The notes below the pieces were generated by a model that had not been told where the DNA came from, made no database searches, and saw nothing but the letters and a program-made list of their open reading frames with translations. Below, piece after piece: positions 10,738 through 23,573 of a DNA stretch of 64,000 nt. Positions within the stretch are counted from its first letter, which is position 1. Each line of letters starts with the position of its first letter. The stretch covers positions 4,511,399 through 4,575,398 of the forward strand of contig OZ025889.1 in assembly GCA_964019415.1 (NCBI GenBank). Direction: 5' to 3'. The DNA is from Ianthella basta (Eukaryota; Porifera; Demospongiae; Verongiida; Ianthellidae). The position numbers and the translations under genes were made by a program.

Positions 10738-13700
10738 CAGCTCCCTTTACCCTTGTACTTGAACTGTAGGTTCTGGTAGAGGTCCCTTCCTTCTTCCAGA
10801 GGAGCCCCCAACATGGACGCCTGAGGGGACACACTGAGATCCTTCTCAGTCCACTTTAGAAGGAGGGAAGGGTTGGTAAGGAAAACAGTCATCAGTTTGG
10901 TGAACTTTGGTCTCTCAGTGGCCTCAGGGTTCCTAACGGACAAGGGGAATAATGTAACTTGTGTATGAACAGATCCAAGCATGAACATACATATCATGTA
11001 CGTGTATTGTCTGAATAATTTCTATTGGACACTCAGATACTACACACATATACATGTCACAAATAAACAAAACATGACATCACTCACCAGCACTCAACCA
11101 TTAAGAGGTAAACCCCTCTCGGGCAACCAGGGGGAGGAGACTGGCAAAATCCAGTGACAAACACCTTGACGACCTGCAAGAATTAGAAATGCAAAGATGC
11201 ATGCAGACTAGCATGGCGGTCAGTAACACAGCCTGTTCAAGTGTAACCTGATTTTACGTACATGTACAGCACTACTTGTAATGAAAGTAAGTAGCAGAAT
11301 CACTTTAGATGCCCACACTACTCTTCAGAAACTTTGAATAAACAGAGTGTAAATGCACTTCATATCACAAGCAATTCTGATGCACACACCTCTTCAACTG
11401 ACATGTCCTCAAATGGCTTATGTCCCAGTGACCATATCTCATACATCACCATCCCATAGCTCCACACATCACTCTTTGTGGTGTACTTCCTGTACAAAAT
11501 GGCCTCAGGAGCTGTCCAGCAAAGAGGAATGCGACCACCATTGACACGGTAGAAGTAGTCATCGGAAACGTCTCGTGACATGCCAAAATCAGATATCTGG
11601 ATGATTACAGCAAGCACACAATTACGTAAATTTGCCCATTAACATTTCTATGCACACACCTCAGGTTACGGTGTATACCTTGCAATGCCAGCTCTTGTCC
11701 AGTAGGATGTTCCTGGCAGCAAGATCACGATGGACAAAACACTTCTTTGAGAGGTAGCTCATCCCATCTGCTATCTCAAGACAGAACTGGAGCAGCTTCT
11801 TTGGGAGGTCAGAGTCTTTGGGAGAACTGTAGCAGTGCCAAAATCACTGACAAACAAAGCCACTGTGGTGATATGCAAACACAGTGGCTTTGAATGCATG
11901 TAAGCCCACACACAACAAAATAGCATACACACATGTACACACACAGATTCAACTGCACACATAAAATGCAAATTATACAAGTGTACACGATCATGACCAT
12001 AATCTATACACACACCATTCATTCAACTCCAGCAGATGGTCCTTTAGGTTTCCATTGGGAAGGCACTCCATCACCATCATGTACTGGTGGAAAGGGCAGA
12101 GTCAGTAAACAGTTAACTATAAAACTAGCTATTAAACTCATAGCAACTAGCAACAATTGCACAGCACAGACAGTGGTTGCCACAGACATGTTGCATGCAT
12201 AGAGCGGCTTTAGTGCATCAACTGATGTACAAGAAGAATGGCTGTAAGCCCAATGAAACAACAAAGAAATTAGTCAGGCGGTGAAGACAAAGAGGAAGGA
12301 ATACATAAGTTGTAAGTCGTGTGGTACATCAATAGCAGGCATGCTGACAAAGAGACATCCTATCCATTCTGTAGTACAATCAGCCAATACTAATTAATCC
12401 AGCTTCTGAAAAACAATGCTATAATTATAAGGAGGTGGGATATTTAGAAATATAGGAAAGTTATCATGCAAACAGAGCTGTACATGATCTAGTGTTGGCA
12501 TGAAAGAAATTAATGCCAGTTGGTTTGCAGAAAAAGAATACACAATTGCTTGTGATCCAAGAAATTGCTTGCATGGTCATCATTTCACAGATTCATGTGC
12601 ACACGTTTTTTGCATAAAAGGCACAACTCACAGGCATCCCCAGAGTGACCACACCAAACAGCCGGACCACACGTGGGTGGAAGAACTGACCCATCACTGC
12701 TGCCTCCTGGAGCAACTTCACCTTCTCACTGGGGTCCAACCCATCTTTGGACACTTTCACAGCCACCTCCACACAGCCCATGGGGGACTGCCACTCTCCT
12801 CTGTACACACTACCAAACTCACCCTCCCCAAGGGCCTCCCTACAGTGGACAGAACTACGGGGGAGCTCCTGGTACTTGTTCTGTGACATCTGACTATAGA
12901 TTTCATCCTCAGTGGCACCAGGGCTCCAGTAGATTCCATCATCCTGTACACACAACAGTCATATAGTCACACTACACATCTGGAAACTTTCCTTTAGTAC
13001 TGAAAGTATACTCACTGCTCTGATACTTTCATTCAAAGTGGCATACATATCATCTCCACCATTGCTCAATACACTGCTTTGGCTGGCCAACCTCTCACGT
13101 TGTTCCTTAATTACAGAGAAACAAACAAACATGAAGTGAATGCTCTAGTCATGCAACTCCTCAGTGCAATGTCACAGGACAACAGCACACCCATCACATG
13201 TAGCAGGCAACCACATGCACCAACTGTACAACACACGTACCGTAGTGGGTACTGGCACTAGAGAATACTCTGTGGGCAGTAGTGGAGTGCCATTTACTGC
13301 AGAGTTCTGTATGGGCAAAGCACATGCAAAATTGTCCTCCATCTTGAATTGCCCGAAATATACACACATACATAGTCCATTACGAACATGAAGCCATACG
13401 AATACCTAAACGTGAAAACAATATAGGGGCACCTTCGGCGCCCAATAAACATTAAGCTTCATGAATCCAAGAATACAATGAAATTATAATACAGTTCAAC
13501 TTTCCATAATGCTGCAGACAACACTACCATGACCATGTTAATGCTACTGTATATATGCAGTATAAGATAACATTATACGCCTGCTATACAACCGCTATGG
13601 ATAGGGGCATGCTACAGGTGCAGCTACTTGTGTGCTACAACAAGCCTCAGAGGGCTACATAGGGCACATAGCTACAAATAAGTACAGGTACAGGAGTACT

Positions 13701-16700
13701 ACGACTACTATGACTATTCTCGTACGGGTGCCCATGGCTACAGCTATGGTGTAAAATGACTGCAGCTATATATACATGTAGGAATATAACGACAACAGCT
13801 GTGGGTGTATGTACTGGCATAGTACTTTCTTACTGCGTATAACGTACATGAAATAACACCTTCAATAGAACACGTTGTTACAAAGAGGCTTTCATCAGTT
13901 GTTGTCCTAATGTTCTACATTATATATAATATGGTCGAGTAACTCTCCAGTCAAAGACAACCTGTCTACATCACAGCACAATGTGCAATGCTCACAATAT
14001 ACTGCCCTGAGTTGTCCAGTCTCCCGTAGTAAGCTTCCACATTCTCATCACCAGTGATGGTCGATGCTACAGACTGAGTGAGGACTGAACTATCCCTAGG
14101 CCTCTGCAGTTTGCTGTACCGTCCATCACCAGTGAAGGCTATCACCGCAGGTGTGTTGACAGTGACATCTTCAGAAGGAAGGTCCTCATAGATAACTCCA
14201 TCAGTTATCAACGGATTTGGAACAGCATAAGCTGGGTTGCTCACATCAACTGGTGGCGAGTTTGTGACAGCGTAAGCGCCAATGTTCCTTTGGTCATTCC
14301 GCCAAGTGCTGGTACTGGATAGCAGCATGGCATGGTCACTGCCTCGACCTGTAGGGGGTGAGGAACTTGTGTTAACCAGTCCAACCCTAAGTACGTACTC
14401 CTAGGCATTGGGTACGAGATCGCGAAGAAATGAGCACTGCTCCAACTAATATGTACACAACAAAATGAGCAGAACCATTTACATTCAGAATCGATGCTCT
14501 CTACATATGCCCCACATACATCTACACGTAACTCTCACACAAAAGCTCATAGTACTCTTAGTGCAACAGACAAACATTGCCCATCATGTATATACCTTTC
14601 ATACTGCTGAGCTGTTTGTTCAACCTCAACACCCACAGTAGAAGGACAATAATGACGAGTAGGGAAAGGAGAAACAGCAGCACCAGGATGACAGACACAG
14701 CTATGGTAGCACTGGATGCCTGCCTCCCTCCAGAAGCTCCCATGCACACCTGGGATGTGGGCTCCACTGTACTGGTAGGCACTATAGCTGGATACACACT
14801 GGTAGGCGCTGTAAGGAATGTGTGAATGTCACAGTATATACATTGTGGGGAGGTATGTCTGTTAGTGTACATATAGGTTACACATTGGGATCAGAAGGTT
14901 TAGCGATTTACACACCTGAGGGTGGAGCCCAAAGGTGCGTGAATTGCTAAACTTTCCAGTTACATTACATAACTAGGGCATACATTAAAATGCAACCAGC
15001 CTTGCTTGAATGTATATAGCTAGCTATTTCAGTAAAGTACAGTGCATGAGCATATATAACTCGGCCAGGGCAAGTATATACACTTTGAGCAATAGAACTG
15101 TAATCTGCTTTCACTGGCTGTCAGAAAAAAAGGATAGCAAGCTAGACAAAGCACTTGATGCCAGCTTGGCAACTGACATCTACATATTTGGAGCTGCGCA
15201 GGAAAGCCCGTCCCTGCTGAGCTAACACAGTGCACATTGTGCACTTCACCTGAGGAAACAGTGAAAGTGTTCCCGACCATGCAGGGCAAATGACGCCAGA
15301 CAATATTGTGGAATTGCCAACAGGTATGTAGCCCTCGCTTGAGCAATGGGCGACGTTAACAACAATCAGAATCATGCAGCAATGAAGTGGAGTGTTGAGC
15401 AGTTTCGTTGCCGATGGTGGCCAAGTAAAACATTTCGTTGTCGTGAGTGCCTCGGAGAACACTGGGCTATTATGCAATCTAGTGTGTCTGGGGTTGACTG
15501 AGCCGGATATACATATATACATATATACATATATACAGTACAAGTTGCAATATACTAGGGTGAAGCCGTACATACATACATATATACAAACGGGGGACAA
15601 CAACGCATCACGATTGCTTGCCTCGCCTTTCAGCTCGGCAGCTATCTTGTACAAGGATGCCAAACATCTGATGAGATGTGTATTGGATAAACCTTCGTCC
15701 TCATTGTATAACCTATACATACACCATGCACAAAGTATACTATAAGAATGCCCCTACATACATCCACTGCATATAGCATGCAAATACCAATTGTATGGTG
15801 AATATACAAAGTGCATATCAGAAGATTTACCTGTTATCACTGGACTAGGTTCAAAGCCAAAGGACACTAATGGAACTCCAGTAAAGGGCAGCAGTGGATG
15901 GCATAAGAAGTGCTGCTGAGTAGGACTCCAACAAGGGGTGGGGCCTCGAATACCAATGCCAGGTCCATCAGCAATAGCAAGGGGTATACCATTAATGACA
16001 ACACTGTCTAGATACGTTCCAGTTGGTGGTAGATAAGCACCCAGTACATCACCAGCCTCAACTTCAATGGTTTCATTAAAGGTCATTGTCCGTGTCACTG
16101 TTTGGTTATTAGAGAAGAAGTATAGCCCAGAAGAATTCAATAACGCATGAGGAATCTCATCAGTGGACAATGATATACTGTAGTTCCGTCCCCTTGTGAT
16201 GTAATGGTCTTCATTTTCCTGCCATAGCTGCATAGTCAACACTAGAGTGTCATTGTAGTAGTAATTATTGCTGCTGTCTTCGATATATATTTTTCCTTGA
16301 GCTTCTCGAATACGACCACTGCATTCAAACTTAGCCATTGGGAACAAGTAATACCCTTCAGAGATGGACATCCGTGATGTGATGTTCGGATTGCTGATAT
16401 TAGTAATCAGTCCAGGCATACACTGAGCAGCTGTGCAAACAAAGTAGACCCCAAATAAGTGGCTGCAAGTAAGTCTGAAAGATAACACATAAGTTCAAGG
16501 ATCGCATAGAGACTCATTGCTAAGTACAGTCACGGATCAACAGATAACTTCCAGTTTGAAGGCTATCCATTGACCTGATACGTTAAGTCACACACTTACA
16601 TATATAACCTCCACTGCTAGTACTTGGAATTACAATTGCAATTGCAATGAATAGAGCGAGTTTAGGAAGCACATTCTATACCTGGAGGACAGACTGTGAT

Positions 16701-17361
16701 TATGGACAAAAGAGAAATTAACCCCTTCTCATGTAGGTCACACTTCTTATGTATGCATGTAGGTCAACCAACAACAGCTCAGTTTAACAATCACAACGTT
16801 TAGGTAATGAACTAAAGGCAGCTGAAGACTCAAAGAGCCAATGGAAGAACTGCCCGGCATCACCTTGTCAACAAACATTCACCAGTCCAGCAGCCATTAT
16901 TCAGTGTCGACTCAGAAGCACAGAGAAAGCAATAAGCAAAAGCTTGCAGTACGAAAATAGGAGTTGCTGTACGTATTGTTAGAAATGACTTGTACTATAC
17001 AATACGTCGACGCCCTTCCAATACGATACAGGTACGCAGGTCCTAGCTACAGTGTCATACGTCTCTGTTCTGATCAGATTCAATACATACATACGTAGGT
17101 CCTCACATGCGGAAGCGCGGAGTGACGTATGGACAGGGAGATCGGCTCGGGTAGATGAGGAGGAGTACACCTGCAAAGAAGTTCTTCAGCATCTCTCCCA
17201 ATGGGTAAGGCAACGCTCAGCAGCTCCCCACATGACCCACTGCACGTGCCCCTCCCCTCACCTGTGATGTCCTGAGCGGACCCGGACAGATTTGAAAGTG
17301 CGTAGACATTCAGAAGGAGACACAGGACTACGGTTCGAGGCATTGCCTCTAGCTTAGCCAT
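10737..17361 (-). CDS. receptor tyrosine kinase A (type 1, complete)
   Basis: Twelve exons join with consensus sites: 17262-17361, 15831-16430, 14596-14808, 13996-14348, 13241-13306, 13016-13105, 12632-12943, 12016-12083, 11679-11826, 11390-11596, 11088-11173, 10737-10932. They total 2439 nt, or 812 aa. Residues 1-30 are a signal peptide. About 34-233 is a single-exon ectodomain with conserved Cys (QCMP, FECSG, PCW, FLCHP) and many N-glycosylation sites; I cannot assign it to a family. The transmembrane helix is at 266-292. A tyrosine-rich juxtamembrane region spans 305-505 (YAVP, YEDL, YSKL, YATL, YSQM). Kinase residues are intact: glycine loop 513-520, Lys537, Glu554, HRDLAARN 634-641 with Asp635 as catalytic base, Asp653 of DFG, and a Src-like WTAPEA. 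It should phosphorylate tyrosine at the plasma membrane; ligand unknown. Exon phases 1,1,1,0,0,0,0,2,0,0,2 recur in every copy. Confidence 0.9.
14876..14965. repeat. Small hairpin shared by gene A intron and unit G1
   Basis: Arms of about 23 bp (AAGGTTTAGC... and its complement ...GCTAAACTTT) flank a short GC-rich loop. The same hairpin is found at 24817-24885. It is probably a MITE inherited with the duplication. Confidence 0.55.
15505..15600. repeat. (ATATAC)n tract in gene A intron 2
   Basis: About five ATATAC units and similar degraded repeats lie within a stretch (about 14970-15660) that is absent from the corresponding places of G1 and G2. This suggests an insertion into gene A intron 2. 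Confidence 0.6.
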
Positions 17362-17767
17362 TGCCGTGGAATTAAATCAGTATAATATAATTAGTACACC
17401 AGCCTTACGTCACCTAACATATAAATTATCAGTATGTACACAAGTCAGAGTGTCTAGAGCATGCTAATCACGCAATGATAACAATACATAGTTGCACATT
17501 ATTACAAGAGTACAGCTAGTTCTGTACACAGTCTGCAGTGGGAGAGAGGAGTTATAGGGTGTAGTATACAGTGTCACAAAGCAGCTTCAGATTCAAGCTG
17601 TACCAAGCAGTTTAATACCTTTCACTACAATATGCATAGCTACGCAATGCACACATACGTAATGCGTACATGGCTATACATTACATTCCAAATCATTCTC
17701 TCATATACCGCTTGAATGCAATAAGTGTATGTCACTACATTCACCTGCTGTGGACCACTGTTGGCGG

Positions 17768-18764
17768 TCACTGTAGTACTTCAGCATACTCATTACCAGG
17801 GCCAGTGCCTCTAACAGTCCCTGGTGGTGGTTGACTAGGGCTCTGCTGCATGTTCTGAAAGGTAAACAAACACAAACATTGTAGTACTATGAAAGCACTA
17901 CTTTGATCTTACAAACACATACTGTACCTGTGAATGCATTAACATTATGATCTGATACATATTCCTTATACACTGCCATACGTACTGGCTATCAGGGAGG
18001 ATATATAGTTTTGTTTACTGATTCCAGTGCTAATCTTGTAAACTATATAAACTGTATGCAAGGCATATACATGTAAGGGTCTACCACTCAAAACGGCAGC
18101 AGTCAGCTGTTGATACTTTTGGTTAATCTTGAGGCTAGTAAGGACTGAGAGAATTACTAGTGATACCATAACCTACACAAGATACTATGAATGCTATGTG
18201 AATACATGCAGTTCAAATGATAGACTTATATATGTGCACTGTCTTCAGTCCAAACACTATACTCACACACAAACACTCCATCAACAGCACAGCATCTTAC
18301 ATTTAAACTCAGGCATTCATTGATACAACTTCCTAAAATCACCTTACATTCCACAGTGTATCTATACAAGGTGACTGCCACACCCACAATATAGCTACAA
18401 GTGATTCAGTTACTTACTGTATACAGCACACAAGCAAGGCCATACCACACACAACGAGGCCCTTTCATATCATGAACCAGCATGCATTCATGCAACTAAA
18501 GAGCTACAATATAGATCTACAGTATGAAGCGGTCAGCCTCCTCTTGACCAAATAGTGACAGCCTACTGTTCTATCACTTCAGCAACGCAGCCACTGATCA
18601 ACAGCTACGAGGGATGACAGAGGTCCCAACACAGGTGACCATGACAGGTCAGTCACTTACAGTGTACTGTGCCTGCACTGAGAGCTGCTGGTAGTCTGGG
18701 GGTGGGGGAACACCTCTTGGTACATTGTACTCGGCATGGGTTTGAGGAGGAGGTCGATGCAGGT
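17768..18764 (-). pseudogene. Orphan cytoplasmic tail of a kinase-less receptor (copy 1, truncated)
   Basis: Two exons remain: 18661 to about 18764 and 17768-17854. The first encodes a proline- and tyrosine-rich segment (AEYNVPRG, PPPPDYQQL) ending at donor GTAAGT. The second begins after TTTCAG, encodes 28 residues ending NEYAEVLQ and stops. The fuller copy at 41599-42759 shows what is missing: homology stops in mid-exon at about 18764 and turns into sequence otherwise found in the last intron of RTK genes C and D. The tail is therefore detached from any membrane exon. The stop lies about 400 bp before the start of gene A. Confidence 0.65.
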
Positions 18765-19130
18765 AAATATGCTTCATTTCTGGACAGCAATATCAAAGCG
18801 ATTTTCTCTGTTGCCTTGTCTGCCCTACCTTCATGCCTGCAACTGAAATTCCAAGCTAAATGTGAAGGATTATGCAGGGCACAAGTATACAGAGCAGAGT
18901 GACATGGAAAGATGCCATTCAGTGCACAGTCCAGAAATGCTTTGTATCCATACATCCATCGTATCTGAAAGTATTCTTTTACAATGACCAGTTAAGATCT
19001 GCTTTGCTGAGCAGCTATTGCTGCTTGTCACTTTAATCATTCAATCATAATATCATGTCAAAATGCAATAATCATAATATTTTACAGCAGTAATTTCATT
19101 CAGTTGCTCATATTATATTTAGCTGTAGCT
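18765..19130. repeat. Copy of the last-intron sequence of type-2 RTK genes
   Basis: This matches about 46148-46500 (gene C) and 63427-63740 (gene D), both in the intron between the last two kinase exons. Its presence here, fused to a receptor tail, is a recombination scar. A minus-strand open frame crosses it in two of three copies but cannot be spliced in frame from the preceding exon, so I do not call it an exon. Confidence 0.7.
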
Positions 19131-20677
19131 AGTTAAGAATTATTGATACCATCACCATATCACAGTGTAAATATGCGAAATGAGCGTATCTTGTGATTCC
19201 AAAGCAATTGCAGTTCCTGTCACACGAACATTAAACCTCACGAAATTTCCCGCTATACAGTAGTGAGAATCAGCTAGTACATCATATCTAAGTACGTACA
19301 GCTACCCTGGAATCAGTTGTAGCCACACAGCAATTTATGCTGATATATAGTAATGTAGGCGAGCGATTTTCGCGATTTCACCAAATTCGCTTCAAAAATC
19401 ATTATAATTTTATGCAAACGTCCTAATAAGGCGGCCGCCGCGTAACGCAAAAGTAGGTTTACCCGTTTAAGTGCTATCGTCCGATTCCGTGCTCGAAAAT
19501 TCCCATTCAACTAAGTAGTTTGCCCGCCAATAAGATGTTTTGGAAGTTGGAAATCGCGAAATTAAAACCGCGAAATGTTTGGTTTTGAACAAAATCGCGA
19601 ATTTTTTCCGCGAAATTTTCCCGCTATACGATACGTGCTTTTACCATACAATGTCATGTGTCAGTGCCAGTGCTGCATGGGGCAGCTAGCTGCCCTAGTG
19701 TGGTCTCCTGGCATATGGTGCACTTATCTGAAACTCCCAGGGGCGGATAGTCTCACATGGCCAGCTACATCCTACCCTCCGCTTCTTCTATTGCATAACC
19801 CCCGCAGGAACGTTGTGCAATAGTGGAAGAGGGGAAAGAATCTGGCTATGGAAGGCTAAAGAGCTGAGGGCCGACTTTTGGCATGCCAACCATCCTTCTA
19901 TGCTTTATATACAATGCATCACATGGTTGCAACGTTACGGTTTAGTATATAATACAGATGGTAAAGCAATGAGTTTGTCATTGGATGGAGACAGACATAT
20001 TTGCATTCTGTAAGCACCCTAAGCAACTGCTTGTGATGATGTAACCCAGCTACCACACATGTGCAGTTATTTTTGACAGAATCATTCAGATGACAACATT
20101 TGTAGGAGAAAGAAGACACATTATGGCAGAGAACCATTGCCCTGAAACAACGGAAAAAAAGATGCTAGGCTACCTCCATCTGGGCATGGCAATTGCATCA
20201 CCTGCAATATCCTTTAAAGCTGTTACACTTTGACCTTAATTGCCATGCAAATTACATTTATGGCTAAGATCATGCAAAAGCACAGAGATACAGACAAAGA
20301 ATTGTCATAGCTGAATGGGGAATGAGGATGCAAGGTCAAATTCACTTGAATAGATTGCATAATGATAGAATGTAGAAATAATTTATCAGTAAATGGAGAG
20401 CAAAAATGATGCATGCATGGTATTCATAATAATATTCTAATACAATAGCACAAGACATCTTATATTGCACCAAACTATGGGCACATTCACTTACGCCATG
20501 GAAATTTGAAATGGAATTATTTTCTTAACTCTCATGCAATTAAGTTGTATACAAAAGTGCTCTTTTGAAATCATAACAATTATGTACATACATGTACATG
20601 GGTGTAGTGAGTGTGCATTAAACAGCATGTATGCTGCACTACTGATGCCACAGTTGTTACAATTTTACTGCATGTTA
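19131..20677. other. Intergenic region with a CG-containing dispersed repeat
   Basis: No gene is recognised. From about 19238 to 19640 there is a repeat with GCGATTTTCGCG and CCGCGAAATTTTCCCGC motifs and direct copies of TCCCGCTATAC near both ends. Its middle (ATTATAATTTTATGCAAACG to GGCCGCCGCG) matches 9855-9905. It is likely a non-autonomous DNA element. Nothing is supportable in 19640-20677. Confidence 0.45.
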
Positions 20678-23573
20678 CTACAAATACTCTAGGTCAGACA
20701 TATCATCTGGCACTTCCTGGTAAGCTGGAGAAGGCTGCAATTCCAAATCCTCACCAGTACAAGTATGAAGACCATGACCAATTGATTCATAAAGAGGACT
20801 ATTATTTGCCAGCACAGGACCAAATGCTACGTTCTGACTCCTGTCTTCACCCACAGTGGTCTTCTGTTTAACAGCCTGAGACCTTTTAGTGAGAAAATAC
20901 ACAATTAGTCCAGTTACTATGGCAATGACTACTACTTCAACTTGACAAACTGCTGCAATGATGGCACCTGGGAAATAGAAGAACCAGAAATGACAATATC
21001 TTTGTAATATTCAGGTGTATATACACATTAATCATAATTATACATGTACAGAAATATACACATGCAACACAAAAGCAAATACAGCTGGTTCAATATCATA
21101 GAAAAAGCAATGAATTATACAACACTCCAATAATGTTATGCAATCCTAGACACCAAGTTAACATTGTCATAATAATACAACCCCAGCATGTGCATTAAGT
21201 CTTGCCATCTCTATACCAAAGGTTGCAGCAATCTTTTTACCTACTGTGTAATACCTCCCGTCTGTACTGACTTGCTGTATGCCGGTTTCAAAGTGGTAGC
21301 AGTTAGCAGCATAACTGCAAGGTTAGTTGAGGCATTCCATTGTTCGGAACTAGCTTGTTTGCTACACAAGAAATTTTGCCGCTATAATATATCAATAGAT
21401 CCCGTTGCCATGGTAACGTGCGTCTAAACGATGTTTCTAAACGTCGTAGACACCCCGGGTGTTGTTTCGCGCCGTGGTCTATTTCGTCCAGCCGTGTTCT
21501 AATTCGGCGCGCGGCGTTCGCGCCTATGCTCTAAATGCCGATTTAGAGCATGGGCGTGGCACGCGCGTCGTTCGCGCCTATGCTCTAAATGCCGATTTAG
21601 AGCATGGGCGTGGCACGCGCGGCATTCGCGCTATGCTCTAAATACCGATTTAGAGCATAGGCGTGGCTTAGGCCCGTAGTCTATAGCAGAGAAACTGCAG
21701 CTGCGACAACAATAGTAGCTAACTGCACAACATACGATGCAAAGGTCACTCGGCTTACTTGTTTCGTCGACAAACAGGGTAAAGCAACAATCCGGCAGCG
21801 GCCTACGAACCAGAGCCGAGTAAGGAGCGAACTGGTTACGAGCTGGAAACAGGCTTAGGACACCACTCTGGGAAACGCTGGCTGACGGGGCTGACAGTGA
21901 GTAAGCTTACGTTTAGCTTACGCGCCGCATCCACTGCCGACCTTTAGGAACGTCTGCTGCGAGATGACAAACCCAATAACCAAACGACGTTTTCTCGGCC
22001 ATTGTCAAAAATTGCTAACTACTTCCGGAAGACGCGTGATGACGCAAGTACGAGTTGGTAAACTGATTCGCTGCCGCTCCTTGCCCAATCGTTGGGATCT
22101 ATAACACTTAAATGCTGACCAATCAGTGTCTCTGAAGATTTAGACCACTCAGCACTCGGGCGCTTCGCGCCCTCGTGCCTCGTGCTCTAAATCTCAGAGA
22201 CACCTCTTGGTCAGCATTTAACTATTACTTAAAATAGAAGTAAACATCACTGCAGAATTGAAGAATGCCTAGATATATAGAAAGTGAGGTCTGTAAATAC
22301 ATGACCGTTCTAAGTGTGGCATGCATGAATATATAGTTACTAAATCAATCCTATTCAAAGTTACAGCAAGACAACTAATTCTAGAGCTTCTCTCGTGACA
22401 CATTATGCACTTTGTAACTTTGCACAGGAAGTTACTACAAGCTATGCATGCATGGACATTCTATAGATGATTTCCTTGGCATACAAAATCATCCTTCACT
22501 ACGCCTCTGCAAATTCCACATCATGTCTTGTGAGAGCACTTGCTTCAATCCTCCCTGCAGGTCTCATGATGTTCTTGTGACATTCCCAGAAATGGCAGAT
22601 GATGTTGTGCTACATACATCGCATTGTTTCACAGTTTTGCTGATACAATTCAATCAATGCAGCTGGATTCCATACCCGAGTACATACCTAGCTGTCAAAT
22701 ACAGCATTGTAAAACTATTTCTGGCCCAAGATCCTGCTGAATCAAGTGCATATTTCATGACATTCGAATTCCCATGGCAACAGAGAAATTCACACATTTA
22801 GGCAGACAGCTTCTTTTATCTAATCAAGCCTGAACATGTCCCACACGCAAAGATGAATGATCCATTAGTAACAATTAGTCCTATCTAGAAACATTCACAT
22901 GCACCCTGTTCTTACTCAGCCAAATGGTGCTGTCTGAGGCAGTCTCCTTTGCAGATGGAAGAGTTGGTTCTGTTCCACCTTAATATATACAAATAAAGGG
23001 TGTGAAATGCAATTTCTGAAGTAACAACCAATCCACAGACACAGAATCACTCACCAACACAAAGCAAAATGAAAAAAAATTAATACATTATAACATACAC
23101 ATTAAAATGATCGAGGATAGTTCAGCACTGAAAAACTGCTTACTTAATTGTAATTGGGCACTGGCAAGAGATTCGAGCAACTAGAAATTTATTTCCTTTG
23201 CACAACATTGTTGCTGCTCCTCAAGATTCTCAGCTGCTGCTTCTAATGTGACTGGAACAACTCACCCGGGATGAAGTTGAAAACAACTCTGCTACACCAA
23301 CAGGAAGCTGGTGAGTACACTTTAAACCGTCCTCCGGTAACAGACGGCAAACATGCAATTGGTGGTTTGTCCCCTATTCCAGGGAAGTGGAGAATTCATT
23401 GTCTCTTTTAGTTACCGTACCTGTTGCTTGTGTGTTAGGAGCGCAAATCCATCTCATGTATGTAAGCCTTCTAAACTGCACCTTATTGTACCATCGATCC
23501 CTAGTTTGTGGCAGACCAATCCCAATTCCATCCATTTGATAAGCATAATAGACCAACAGTGTCCTTAAAATGG
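20678..23573 (-). CDS. C-terminal exons of a small single-pass receptor (partial model)
   Basis: Three exons fit by phase: 23421-23573 (phase 1-1, 51 codons, ends ACACAAGCAACAG|GTACGG), 22916-22978 (phase 1-1, Thr/Ser-rich stalk TEPTLPSAKETASDS) and 20678-20967 (terminal). The terminal exon encodes a hydrophobic span (about VEVVVIAIVTGLIVYFL) followed by a tail of about 75 residues with KRSQ as stop-transfer and the tyrosine motifs YESI, YQEV and a C-terminal DLEYL. This suits a membrane receptor whose tail binds SH2 or PTB proteins when phosphorylated. No kinase domain and no start exon were found. The terminal exon is well supported; the two upstream ones are weaker and their fold is not recognised. 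Confidence 0.5.
21390..22220. mobile_element. Repeat family member with hairpin end (copy 1)
   Basis: About 830 bp matches the inverted sequence at 55783-56408. The right end (22105-22220) is a hairpin with arms containing TAAATGCTGACC and TGTCTCTGA separated by a CG-rich loop. The interior holds CTGCTGCGAGAT and AACTACTTCCGGAAG, shared with the other copy. No coding frame is conserved. This copy is CpG-rich and looks younger than the one at 56 kb, in which many of the CGs are lost. Confidence 0.65.
21505..21665. repeat. Three tandem ~50-bp units, each with a palindrome
   Basis: Each unit carries TTCGCG, CTATGCTCTAAAT, CCGATTTAGAGCAT and GGGCGTGGC, with the palindrome GCTCTAAAT...ATTTAGAGC at its centre. 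The array lies inside the repeat at 21390-22220 and is absent from the copy at 56 kb. Confidence 0.85.
22221..22915. other. No gene seen
   Basis: This gap is probably an intron of the small receptor modelled on the minus strand. A plus-strand frame of 117 codons at 22448-22801 has no recognised similarity and no start or splice context. Confidence 0.3.

Noticed and set aside
12500-12966. Plus-strand open frames opposite the P-loop exons (also at 36083-36804, 43278-43748, 48834-49136 and 58719-59116)
   Set aside because: They recur in every copy only because they are the complement of a conserved kinase exon; they have no own splice or start logic.
15142-15720. A 192-codon minus-strand frame between ectodomain and membrane exons of gene A
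   Set aside because: It lies in an intron, includes an ATATAC microsatellite, and the related frames in G1 and G2 (YRLYNEDQG...) are not flanked by usable sites in the right phase.
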